Part shown: one piece after another, positions 1 through 7,316 of the stretch
How positions within the stretch are numbered: position 1 is the first letter of the stretch
Layout: every line of letters starts with the position of its first letter
Assembly: GCA_022843955.1 (NCBI GenBank)
Contig: JALHMQ010000001.1
Coordinates: 186,001 to 250,000 of the forward strand
Reading direction: 5' to 3'
Length of the DNA stretch: 64,000 bases
Source of the DNA: Burkholderiaceae bacterium
GTDB lineage: Bacteria > Pseudomonadota > Gammaproteobacteria > Burkholderiales > Burkholderiaceae_F
Notes under the pieces: model-generated
Told to the model about the DNA's origin: nothing
Seen by the model: the letters and a program-made list of their open reading frames with translations, nothing else
The model's database searches: none
Program-made: the position numbers and the translations under genes

Positions 1-39
1 TTTGAGCTCAGCTTGCGGGCGCGTAACAAATCCAGCTAA
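1..39 (+). CDS. possible C-terminal tail of the upstream gene (purF?)
   Basis: Frame 1 is open from the window edge to a TAA at 37-39 and would encode a 12-residue basic C-terminus. It ends 18 nt before an intrinsic terminator and lies just upstream of metZ on the same strand. In many beta- and gammaproteobacteria metZ follows purF (amidophosphoribosyltransferase), whose C-terminus is variable. The purF identity is an inference from neighbourhood only; twelve residues carry no family signal and the stretch could be non-coding. Confidence 0.3.
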   Translation, partial: FELSLRARNKSS

Positions 40-57
40 AGCGGCGGCCCGACTAAG

Positions 58-87
58 GCCCGCTCTGCTGTGCTGAGCGGGCTTTTT
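58..87 (+). terminator. intrinsic terminator before metZ
   Basis: Perfect 8-bp stem GCCCGCTC (58-65) / GAGCGGGC (75-82) with a 9-nt loop, followed by five T (83-87). It ends the upstream transcription unit only 17 nt before the preferred metZ ATG, so metZ is expressed either by read-through or from a promoter inside or upstream of the hairpin. Confidence 0.9.
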
Positions 88-104
88 CATTTCCAGTGGC
101 GAAA

Positions 105-1295
105 ATGAGCGAAGAATTTCGGTTTGACACCCGCGCAGTCCGCGCGGGCACCCAGCGCAGCACGTTCAACGAACACAGCGAAGCGCTGTTCCTGACATCC
201 AGCTTCGTCTTCAAGTCCGCGGCCGAGGCGGCAGGGATGTTTGCCGGATCCGAGGACGGGTTCGTCTACTCGCGCTTTTCGAATCCGACGGTGCGCATGT
301 TCGAGCAGCGCCTGGCCGCACTCGAAGGGGCGCAGGATGGCCTGGCCACGGCCTCCGGCATGGCGGCCATCCTGTCGACCGCGTTGGCGGCCGTCAAAAC
401 GGGCGACCACATCGTCTGCTCGGCCAGCGTGTTTGGTGCGACCGTGCAGTTGTTCAGCACGATCCTCGGTCGCTTTGGGGTGGACACCACCTATGTGCGT
501 GGCGCGGATCCGGCGGCATGGCGCGCCGCGATCACGCCGCGCACGCGACTGCTGTTCTGCGAGACGCCGTCCAACCCGCTGATGGAGATCGTCGATCTGG
601 CGGCGCTGGCCGCGCTGGGGCGCGAGAGCGGGGCGCTGACGGTGGTGGACAACTGCTTTTGTACCCCGGTGATGCAGCGGCCATTCGACTTCGGGGTCGA
701 TGTGGTCATCCACTCGGGCACCAAGTATCTGGATGGGCAAGGACGCGTTCTCGGCGGCGCGGTGCTGGGCAAGCGCGACTTCATCCGCAACGCGCTGCTG
801 CCGATCCTGCGCAGCGCCGGCCCGTGCCTGTCGCCATTTAACGCCTGGGTGCTGCTCAAGGGACTGGAGACGCTGGGAGTTCGACTGCGCGCGCAATCGG
901 CCGCCGCGCTCGAACTTGCCCGCTGGCTCGAGACCCAGCCCGGCGTCTCGCGCGTCTTCTTCACCGGGCTGGAGTCGCATCCGCAGGCCGCGCTCGCCCG
1001 CCTTCAGCAGCGCGGCCCCGGCGCGGTGCTCACGTTCGAACTCGCCGGCGATTCTGCCGAAGCGCAGCGCGCCCGCGCCTGGCGCGTGATCGATGCCGTA
1101 CAACTCATGTCGATCACCGCCAACCTTGGCGACACGCGGACCACGATCACTCATCCGTCCAGCACGACGCATGGCCGCCTGACGCCGGAAGCGCGTGCCC
1201 AGGCCGGCATCACCGAAGGCCTGGTACGGATCGCCGTCGGACTGGAGGACGTCGCCGACCTGCAGGCCGACCTCGCGCGCGCACTCGTCGCCTGA
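105..1295 (+). CDS. metZ: O-succinylhomoserine sulfhydrylase
   Basis: PLP enzyme of the Cys/Met metabolism (cystathionine gamma-synthase-like) family, cytoplasmic. It makes homocysteine from O-succinylhomoserine and sulfide in methionine synthesis. The 396-residue length is normal. Visible marks are the N-terminal FDTRAVRAG, the cofactor-region SRFSNPTV, the TASGMAAI glycine-rich motif, the VVDNCFCTP strand and the Schiff-base lysine in SGTKYLDGQG (about residue 207). I chose ATG 105 because homologues start close to FDT; an in-frame GTG at 96 would add three residues. Neither start has a clear Shine-Dalgarno. It could instead use O-acetylhomoserine (MetY-like), but length and the upstream neighbourhood favour MetZ. 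Confidence 0.92.
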   Translation: MSEEFRFDTRAVRAGTQRSTFNEHSEALFLTSSFVFKSAAEAAGMFAGSEDGFVYSRFSNPTVRMFEQRLAALEGAQDGLATASGMAAILSTALAAVKTGDHIVCSASVFGATVQLFSTILGRFGVDTTYVRGADPAAWRAAITPRTRLLFCETPSNPLMEIVDLAALAALGRESGALTVVDNCFCTPVMQRPFDFGVDVVIHSGTKYLDGQGRVLGGAVLGKRDFIRNALLPILRSAGPCLSPFNAWVLLKGLETLGVRLRAQSAAALELARWLETQPGVSRVFFTGLESHPQAALARLQQRGPGAVLTFELAGDSAEAQRARAWRVIDAVQLMSITANLGDTRTTITHPSSTTHGRLTPEARAQAGITEGLVRIAVGLEDVADLQADLARALVA

Positions 1296-1450
1296 CGGTG
1301 CGTCGGGGCACTTTGGTGCGCCCGGCGGACGCGGCACCATCGGCCTGCCATCTTCGACTGAACGGCTGAGGGCAGCGGTTGGCAAGCACACAGCTAGACC
1401 GAGCGGTGGATGCCCTTTAGACATCTGCGTCTTTACGCTGTGCCGGTGGT

Positions 1451-1469
1451 GGACGCCCTACTGGCGTCC
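1451..1469 (+). promoter_or_regulatory. short leader hairpin upstream of the anchor-D cytochrome gene
   Basis: Perfect 7-bp inverted repeat GGACGCC (1451-1457) / GGCGTCC (1463-1469) with a 5-nt loop, ending 14 nt before the Shine-Dalgarno AGGG (1483-1486). No T-tract follows, so it is not a typical terminator. It may be an operator or a leader structure; it does not match any riboswitch consensus I could apply by eye. Confidence 0.4.
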
Positions 1470-1492
1470 CATGGCTGACGCTAGGGATGTGC

Positions 1493-3481
1493 ATGACGAA
1501 GAAGCTGAGCCTTCGGGCCGCCGCAGTGGCGGGCGTAACCGTGTTCGCTGCGCTGCTCCTGCCCCAAGAAGTGCGCGCACAGGACGCCTCGAACGGCTAT
1601 CGCCTGTGGAACTTCACCAGCACCATCAAGGGCACCGCGCTCAACTGCATCGGCTGCCATGGTCAGGATCCCTACAACCCACCCAACGCGATGTTGGTCG
1701 GCGTGAACATCGGCACGGCCTGCGGCATGACCTGGCCCCAAGGCACCGCGCACGCACTCAGGGGCCTGTGCAACATCGGCAACGCAGCAACGCAGGCGGA
1801 CTCGGTCGGTCGCATGGGCGTTGGGCTGGCGCAGCCGCAAATGGCGCAGTTCATGATTCTGTCGACTGCGGAGCGGGCGGACCTGTCAGCGTTCCTGCTG
1901 GCGTCCTTTCAGCGCGTCGCCGTGCCGTTTGCCCGCCCGGAGTTCCAGCAGTCGGGGTCGACCACGGCGATCGGGACGCTGAACTTCGGCAGCGTCAACG
2001 ATGGCGCGTCCTCCTCGCTGGTGGTGTTCTTCGTCAACAGCGGCAATCTCCCGATGCAGATCGGTTCCGGCTTTGCCGCCGGCGCCGCGGTGTCGGGCCT
2101 CAACCAGACGCGCTATACGGTGACCACCGCGGTTCCCGGCGGCGAGACGGCCTGCACGGCATCGTTGGCTCTGGCAGCTGGCGCCCGTTGCGGCCTGACC
2201 GTGACCTTCTCGCCCGACCTGGGCGTGCCGCAGGGTGCGCTGCAGACTGCCACCCTGACGATCCCGAGCAACGGGGGTTCCGGTGTTTCGCAACTGAACC
2301 TCAATGGCACGCGCACCGTGATCGCCGCGCCGACGCTGACCCTCGCACCGTCGGCCACCGACCTGAACGCCGGGACGACAGCGGCGGGCAGCAGCATCAA
2401 TTTCGCGCCCGTCACCGTCCGCAACAACGGCACGCTCGCCCTCAATATCGCCACCATCTCGCTCGGCGGCACCAATGCCGCCGACTTCACACGCGCCACG
2501 GGTGGTACCAATTGCGCAGACGGCGGCAGCGTTGCGCCGGGCGCCACCTGCTTGCTGCAGTTTGCGTTCGCGCCGCAGGCCAGCGCGACCGGCGCTCGCA
2601 CGGCGACGGTCGATATTGCATCCAACGCTACGGCCACCCCGGTTCGCCTGACGCTCGCCGGCACCGTGGGCAGCGCCACTCCGGTGATCGCCTTCGGCAC
2701 CTCCAGCAACAGCGCGCAAGCGTTCCTGCGCCTGCAAAGCGCCGCGGCCGGCGCGCCGGTGAACGGTGTCGTGACCGTGCGCAACGTCAGCACGGCGGGC
2801 GGGCCGGCGCTGAACATCACCGCAATCACGCTGTCCGCGGGGGCACCGACCTTCGCCCTGCGTGCGGGCATGACCGACTGCCTAGCGGCGCCGGTTCCGG
2901 CTGGCGGCAACTGCACGATCGATGTGACCTACACCCCGCCGGACACCGCCGTGCCGCACACCGGCAACATCGTCATCACGTCGAATGGGCGGACGGCGGC
3001 GTTGGTTGCCAGCCCGCACACTGTGGTGCTGGAGGGGACGGTGGTGATCGCGGGCTCAGGAATGACCAGCGCGGTGGCCCTCGACTCTCGCAACATGCGG
3101 TTCGAGAACACCCCCGTCAACTCGTTGTCGCGCCAGTCGGAGCGCGTGACGATCCGCAATACCGGCAGCGCGGCGCTCACGGTTCAGGCCCAGCTTGGCA
3201 ACGCGCAGAGCGATTTCGCGGTGGTCAACGGGTGCACCAGCGTCGCGGTGAGCAGCACCTGCTTCGTCGATGTGCAGTTCCGGCCTCGGACAGAGGGGGC
3301 TCGCACTGACACCCTGAGTCTCAACTACAACGGCGGATCGCTCCCGGCAATGACGCTAAGTGGCACCGGGCAGACCGCCAGCACCGCCGGCCAGGGATCC
3401 GGTGGCGGCGCGCTTCCGCTGCTCTGGCTGCTGGTCCTGCTTGCGGGTGGCCTGGCCGTGGGCGCCCGGCGGCGTCACTGA
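1493..3481 (+). CDS. exported cytochrome c / choice-of-anchor D protein with GlyGly-CTERM-like tail
   Basis: Exported 662-residue protein of unknown role. A signal peptide covers about residues 1-30 (cleavage near VRA-QDA). One c-type haem motif CIGCH follows near residue 52. Four immunoglobulin-like choice-of-anchor D (ASPM/SPD-2/Hydin-type) repeats then cover about residues 140-630, each with a NSG/NNG/NTG turn and a GxxCxxxVxFxP-like end carrying a Cys pair. The tail has SGGGALPLL, a hydrophobic segment and GARRRH, as in GlyGly-CTERM sorting signals cut by rhombosortase. ATG 1493 is preferred over ATG 1487 because AGGG at 1483-1486 is correctly spaced only for 1493. The function is not known; surface or outer-membrane attachment is inferred. 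Confidence 0.8.
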   Translation: MTKKLSLRAAAVAGVTVFAALLLPQEVRAQDASNGYRLWNFTSTIKGTALNCIGCHGQDPYNPPNAMLVGVNIGTACGMTWPQGTAHALRGLCNIGNAATQADSVGRMGVGLAQPQMAQFMILSTAERADLSAFLLASFQRVAVPFARPEFQQSGSTTAIGTLNFGSVNDGASSSLVVFFVNSGNLPMQIGSGFAAGAAVSGLNQTRYTVTTAVPGGETACTASLALAAGARCGLTVTFSPDLGVPQGALQTATLTIPSNGGSGVSQLNLNGTRTVIAAPTLTLAPSATDLNAGTTAAGSSINFAPVTVRNNGTLALNIATISLGGTNAADFTRATGGTNCADGGSVAPGATCLLQFAFAPQASATGARTATVDIASNATATPVRLTLAGTVGSATPVIAFGTSSNSAQAFLRLQSAAAGAPVNGVVTVRNVSTAGGPALNITAITLSAGAPTFALRAGMTDCLAAPVPAGGNCTIDVTYTPPDTAVPHTGNIVITSNGRTAALVASPHTVVLEGTVVIAGSGMTSAVALDSRNMRFENTPVNSLSRQSERVTIRNTGSAALTVQAQLGNAQSDFAVVNGCTSVAVSSTCFVDVQFRPRTEGARTDTLSLNYNGGSLPAMTLSGTGQTASTAGQGSGGGALPLLWLLVLLAGGLAVGARRRH

Positions 3482-3613
3482 CGCCAAACGCTCGCCGGGG
3501 CTGGCAGCCGCCTGGGCCCGCCTGCCCGGCGACCACGCGTACGGGATTTCGCGAGGCGCGCCTACTAGTAAACTCTTGGGCTGCTGCTGCTCGATGTAGC
3601 GAGCTCAGCCCGC

Positions 3614-3907
3614 ATGGCCAAAATCCCCGACGACATCACTCTCGCCCAGCTCTGCCAGGAGGCCGCGCAGGCGTTGGCTCGCGCGGGTTTAGAGCACCGC
3701 ATCGACATCTACCGGGAGGTTGAAGTCGACGACCCGGCGGTGCGCATGATGCTCGGTCGCTCTCATCGCGTTCGCCTGCGTTTGAAGATCACCGCAGCCA
3801 GTCTTCTGTTCGATGACAGCGGCACGCAATCCGAATCTTCGCTCTCGATTGACACCGATCCGACGTCGCCCCCTGCGGCGCGGGTCAAGCGTGCGCAGCG
3901 CGCCTAG
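3614..3907 (+). CDS. small hypothetical protein (97 aa)
   Basis: I do not recognise this family. The 97-residue product starts MAKIPDDITLAQLCQEA, has a predicted helix, then an acidic stretch (VEVDDPAV) followed by a basic beta segment RVRLRLKITAASLLF, and ends in a Pro/Arg-rich tail. No signal peptide, transmembrane segment or Cys motif is seen. It lies alone between the anchor-D gene and a response regulator, with no clear Shine-Dalgarno before ATG 3614. Codon use is compatible with a real gene, but it could be spurious. Confidence 0.5.
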   Translation: MAKIPDDITLAQLCQEAAQALARAGLEHRIDIYREVEVDDPAVRMMLGRSHRVRLRLKITAASLLFDDSGTQSESSLSIDTDPTSPPAARVKRAQRA

Positions 3908-4071
3908 CGCCTTACGTTCCCTCACTCTTCCGCCCCTCGCCGTCGTAGCGCACTGTTGCGGCCGCGAGCGACATCCGTACGAACCTACACGGCGATCATC
4001 GGCCTGCTGTGTTACGGTAGACATCGGTTTTTCCGCAAGTGTTTCTTTGCTGCGGCAGGAGGGAGATGACG

Positions 4072-4719
4072 ATGAGTACGAATCTGGTCTACGTGGTGGA
4101 AGACGACAGCGCGGTGCGAGAGTCACTGGCGCTGCTGTTGCAGTTGCGCGGCTATACAGCGATCGGTTTTGACACCGCGGAGGCGTTTCTCGCGGCTGGG
4201 CGTTTGCAGCGGCCGGCGTGCGCGCTGCTTGACGTGCGACTGCCTGGGATGTCCGGACTCGATCTTCAGCGGACGCTGAAAGAGCAGGGCAATGACCTGC
4301 CGATCGTCGTGATGACGGCGCATGGCGATGTCGGCACAGCCCGCCGTGCGCTGCGCGATGGCGCGGTCGACTTCCTCGAGAAGCCGATCGACGAGGCGGA
4401 TCTGCTGGCTGCAGTGTCGGTCGCCCTGCAGGACGATCAGGTGCGTGTCGACCACGCCCGCGAGCGGGAGGTCATGAAGGCACGCCTGCAGCGGCTGACG
4501 GACCGCGAGACCGAGGTCTTCGAACGCGTCACCAAGGGTATGCACAACCGCGAAATCGCCGAGGAGTTCGGCATCAGCCAGCGCACGGTCGAAGTCCATC
4601 GCGCCCGCCTGATGGAGAAGTTGCAGGCGCGGCGGGTGGCCGACCTGTTTCGTTTGCGCTTTGCGCTGGACGAAGGCCGTGAAGGTGGCGCCGTCCCGCA
4701 GGTGGCGCGCGCCGCATGA
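4072..4719 (+). CDS. FixJ/NarL-type response regulator (REC + LuxR HTH)
   Basis: DNA-binding response regulator of 215 residues. The N-terminal receiver (about 5-120) has the acidic pair E10/D11, phospho-acceptor D54 in LLDVRLPGM, T82 in MTAHGD and K104 in LEKPID; these positions coincide with those of FixJ. A LuxR-type helix-turn-helix (about 140-205) contains LTDRETEVFERVTKG, NREIAEEFGISQRTVEVHRARLMEKL. Start ATG 4072 is chosen because AGGAGG at 4057-4062 is well spaced for it and too close to ATG 4066. No histidine kinase lies next to it, so it is an orphan here. It converges on a second FixJ-like regulator at 4994-5686. Confidence 0.9.
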   Translation: MSTNLVYVVEDDSAVRESLALLLQLRGYTAIGFDTAEAFLAAGRLQRPACALLDVRLPGMSGLDLQRTLKEQGNDLPIVVMTAHGDVGTARRALRDGAVDFLEKPIDEADLLAAVSVALQDDQVRVDHAREREVMKARLQRLTDRETEVFERVTKGMHNREIAEEFGISQRTVEVHRARLMEKLQARRVADLFRLRFALDEGREGGAVPQVARAA

Positions 4720-4739
4720 GCCAAGCGGCCCAGCCCTGC

Positions 4740-4767
4740 GAAAACGGCGCCACTTCGCGCCGTTTTC
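4740..4767 (+). terminator. intrinsic terminator of the first response-regulator gene
   Basis: Perfect 11-bp stem GAAAACGGCGC (4740-4750) / GCGCCGTTTTC (4757-4767) with loop CACTTC, 20 nt after the stop codon. The A/T tracts are inside the stem, so it can work in either direction. Confidence 0.85.
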
Positions 4768-4791
4768 ACTTGGCGAGTGCGAGCCACCCAT

Positions 4792-4822
4792 CCTAATGTA
4801 GGCATAGCTTCCTACGGATAGG
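4792..4822. promoter_or_regulatory. double CCTA-N3/4-TAGG dyad, candidate regulator binding site
   Basis: Two short palindromes, CCTAATGTAGG (4792-4802) and CCTACGGATAGG (4811-4822), lie about 19 bp apart centre to centre. The inner halves also form GTAGG-N8-CCTAC. They sit downstream of both flanking convergent regulator genes, so they cannot be an ordinary promoter for either one. Binding by one of the two FixJ-like regulators is an inference. Confidence 0.45.
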
Positions 4823-4829
4823 TGCGCTA

Positions 4830-4953
4830 TCGGACCGCGCCTCGTCTCACTAGGCTTCGGTCGCAGCACGTTAGTTGGTTTACTCCTTCGAGCAGCCGCG
4901 AAGAGAGACGCTCCTCTCTTCGCCTTAAAGCCCGCCTTAGGCGGGCTTTTTTT
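4830..4953 (+). ncRNA. candidate small RNA between two response regulators
   Basis: The stretch between the two convergent regulator genes ends in a stable hairpin (GCGAAGAGAG 4898-4907 / CTCTCTTCGC 4914-4923), then a second hairpin with a run of seven T (4927-4953). The only protein gene reading in this direction already ends at the terminator at 4740-4767. A second strong plus-strand terminator therefore implies a separate short transcript, roughly 120 nt, probably started just after the dyad at 4792-4822. I see no ORF with a ribosome-binding site. The 5' end is a guess, no convincing -10/-35 pair was found, and no known sRNA family was recognised. Confidence 0.4.
4927..4953 (+). terminator. 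strong intrinsic terminator
   Basis: Stem AAAGCCCGCC (4927-4936) / GGCGGGCTTT (4940-4949) with a TTA loop and T from 4947 to 4953. It is efficient on the plus strand. On the minus strand the TTT in the stem could help end the regulator gene at 4994-5686. Confidence 0.9.
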
Positions 4954-4993
4954 GTCGACGAAGTCGGTTCGACACCGTGGACACGCCGTATCA

Positions 4994-5686
4994 CTAGACC
5001 GTTGCTTCGGTACGCACGGCCAGGCGGACGAGATCGGCCACTCGCTGGACATCCAACTTGTCCATCATGCGCGCCTTGTAGACCTCGACGGTGCGCGGGC
5101 TGATGCCCAATTCGACCGCGATCTCGCGGTTATGCAACCCCGCCACGACGTGCTGCATCACCTGGCGCTCGCGCTGCGTCAATCGCGCCAGTCGCTGGCG
5201 CAGGCGGGCTGCCTGCAGCGCGCCTTCCCACCGACGCCGATCGTCGGTGACGGCGGCGGCAATGACCTCGGTCAGCCGGTCGCTGTCGACGGGCTTGGGC
5301 AAGTAATCGAATGCGCCCCCCTTGAGCGCGGCGCGTGCGCTCGGGACATCGGCTTGGCTGCTGACGAACAGCACGGGCAGTTTGATCTCCTTGTCACGCA
5401 GACGCGCCATCACCTGCATCCCATCGACGCCCTCGAGTCTCATGTCCATGATCACGCAGCCACGACTGTCAGGTCGCACGGCCGCGAGGAGTTCCTCGCC
5501 GCTTGTCAGGCCCTGCGTGCGATAGCCGCGCATGCCGAGCAGCAGCATCATTGACTGTCGCAATCCGGCATCGGCGTCGACGATGAATACCGTCGGTTGC
5601 GGTCCGAAGGCGGCGGCAGTGGAGGACGATGACGGTTGGGTCGTGGGTCGAATCGGGCGGGTACCCGTGATTTCCTCAGACAGCAT
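4994..5686 (-). CDS. FixJ-like response regulator with altered acidic pocket
   Basis: Receiver plus LuxR-type HTH protein of 230 residues with a 30-residue Ser/Thr/Pro-rich N-terminal extension. The receiver keeps the phospho-acceptor D81 (VIMDMRLEG), S109 in place of Thr and K131 (LPKPVD). The usual acidic pair is D37-A38, so one Mg2+ ligand is lost, and the His after the Thr/Ser is Gln. The HTH (about 165-225) contains LTQRERQVMQHVV and NREIAVELGISPRTVEVYKARMMDKL. GGAG lies about 8 nt before ATG 5686. It is convergent with the regulator at 4072-4719 and has no kinase beside it. The altered pocket suggests weak or phosphorylation-independent control, an inference. Confidence 0.88.
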   Translation of the reverse strand: MLSEEITGTRPIRPTTQPSSSSTAAAFGPQPTVFIVDADAGLRQSMMLLLGMRGYRTQGLTSGEELLAAVRPDSRGCVIMDMRLEGVDGMQVMARLRDKEIKLPVLFVSSQADVPSARAALKGGAFDYLPKPVDSDRLTEVIAAAVTDDRRRWEGALQAARLRQRLARLTQRERQVMQHVVAGLHNREIAVELGISPRTVEVYKARMMDKLDVQRVADLVRLAVRTEATV

Positions 5687-6045
5687 GTTTGACTCCGTTG
5701 GTCAGGGGGGCGTGCTCGGCAGGGATGCTGAAAGCAGCACAGGCACGATTGGTGGTTGTCGACAGCGAACGGGTCGGCCGACGAGCGACAGGCTCCTTTG
5801 CAGCAACAGGGCCGGTCTCGAAAGCGTGCGATGCGGGCAAACCGTTGGTTGCAACTGGCCCGCGGCAATCACGTGTTCGTTTCATCTTCTGATCCTCGCC
5901 AAATGTCGTCGGTGGTTCCGTCCGGCGGCGCGCCACTCACCTTCGGTAAGCCCGCGCAAGCGAAACCCGACGACTGACCTTTCCTAGCAAGTGACGGCCC
6001 CGGCCTGTTCGGCGTGAAATCGGTAAAGTTTTCCGCTCGTACGGC
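5687..6045. other. 359-bp intergenic region
   Basis: Between two minus-strand genes. It holds the Shine-Dalgarno of the response regulator (GGAG near 5694-5697 on the minus strand). I see no terminator with a T-tract, no RNA gene and no ORF with protein-like composition; the short ORFs here lack ribosome-binding sites. Confidence 0.5.
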
Positions 6046-7293
6046 CTAACCGGTAGCCAGACGAGCAGATTTGACATTGCTGGTCGACGACTGCGGTTCG
6101 CCGATGTGACGCACGGTGCCAGGCTCGGCCTGGCGCTCACCCCGCACCACCGGCGTCAAGCCATACAACTGCGCCAGGGCCTGGCGGAAGCGAGTTCGAC
6201 CAAAGCGCCGCTCGGCAGACAGGCGAGCGGGCGCGCTGATGGCTTGCCGCAACACTGGCTCGCGCAGCAGAAGCTCCACGTGTGCCGCCAGTTCGTCCAG
6301 GCTGGCCGCGACGAAGCCGGTTTCGCCATCGATCACCGCATCCCGATTGCCGACAACGTCAGTCACCACGCATGGCAGCCCGACCGCCTGCGCCTGGATC
6401 ACGGAAAGCGGCAACCCTTCCCAGCGCGATGTCTGGACATAAACGGAGGCGCGGGCCAGCCACTGCCGAACTTCCGGTGGCGACAGCCAGCCCGTGACCG
6501 TGACGTGCGCCGCCTTCAGCAGTTCCGTTCCTGGCGCATCGCCGCTGCCGATCCACACGAACTGCGCGCTCGGGTGATCGACGCGCACGCGGATCGCCAA
6601 CTCTGCGAATACGTCCGGCGCCTTTTGTTCGCATATACGGCCGATCGTGATCACCAAGGGCGTTGCCTGCTCCTTGCGATGGACCTCGAAGAAGTCCGGA
6701 TCAACCGGGTTCTCCACCACGCATGGGGAGTGACCCGTGACGCGGGCGAACGCCTGCGCTTCGCTTTCGCCGCAGGCGACCGGCTGAAAGCGTGTTCTGC
6801 CAGCAAGCCACTCGAGGACCAGGTAGGTCGCGCTTGCCAGTCTTCGGCGAGGATTGAGGAACGACAGACCGTGCGGTGAGTACAGGACTCGCACCGGGAT
6901 CAGGCTGAACAGCAGACCGAGACGCCCGACAAAGCCCGCCTTGGAGGAATGCAGGTGGACGATGTCGACATCGCCGCAGCGGGTCAGCTGGCGCAACTCG
7001 CGCGTCATCGCGCGGACAAAGTCCAGATGGTGCCCGCGCGCGCGCGGCAATTCGATCAGACGCACCGACGGCGGAAACAGCGTTGCCACGTCTTGCGGCG
7101 TGTCGTCGCGGCGGCTGTACACCAGCGTCTGCTTGGCGCCGAGCGATGCAACGTCATGGGTGGCCGCGACGAGCAGGGCCAAGGTGCCACCGGCCAGGCA
7201 CTCGGTTGCGTGCACGATATGTGGTGAACGTGCGGTGCGGATCGTCAGGATGGCGGCTTTGCCGCTGTGGGTGGGGCTGCGTGGTTGGGTCAT
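6046..7293 (-). CDS. GT4-family glycosyltransferase (exopolysaccharide)
   Basis: Cytoplasmic GT-B glycosyltransferase of 415 residues, likely adding a sugar to the lipid-linked exopolysaccharide repeat. The N-terminal domain has VHATECLAGG and DIVHLHSSKAG. The C-terminal nucleotide-sugar domain has ITIGRICEQKAPD and RWEGLPLSVIQAQAVGLPCVVTD in two adjoining parts. The family EX7E motif is altered: the second Glu is Gln. ATG 7293 is preferred over the longer open frame (to 7407), because that extension overlaps the upstream gene and is Arg-rich. It begins 23 nt after the stop of the other GT4 gene, so the two are probably co-transcribed. The sugar specificity cannot be told. Confidence 0.88.
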   Translation of the reverse strand: MTQPRSPTHSGKAAILTIRTARSPHIVHATECLAGGTLALLVAATHDVASLGAKQTLVYSRRDDTPQDVATLFPPSVRLIELPRARGHHLDFVRAMTRELRQLTRCGDVDIVHLHSSKAGFVGRLGLLFSLIPVRVLYSPHGLSFLNPRRRLASATYLVLEWLAGRTRFQPVACGESEAQAFARVTGHSPCVVENPVDPDFFEVHRKEQATPLVITIGRICEQKAPDVFAELAIRVRVDHPSAQFVWIGSGDAPGTELLKAAHVTVTGWLSPPEVRQWLARASVYVQTSRWEGLPLSVIQAQAVGLPCVVTDVVGNRDAVIDGETGFVAASLDELAAHVELLLREPVLRQAISAPARLSAERRFGRTRFRQALAQLYGLTPVVRGERQAEPGTVRHIGEPQSSTSNVKSARLATG

Positions 7294-7316
7294 GGCGCTG
7301 GGGGAGGGGTGGGGAA

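Noticed and set aside
1195-3309. 704-codon plus-strand open frame overlapping metZ and the anchor-D gene
   Set aside because: Arg/Gln/His-rich frame-shifted translation of the true gene, with no domain, signal or start site.
5835-5870. GGGCAAACC resembling part of a cyclic di-GMP riboswitch
   Set aside because: The paired conserved strand (GGACGCAAAGCC-like) and receptor helix are missing, and no gene follows on the plus strand.
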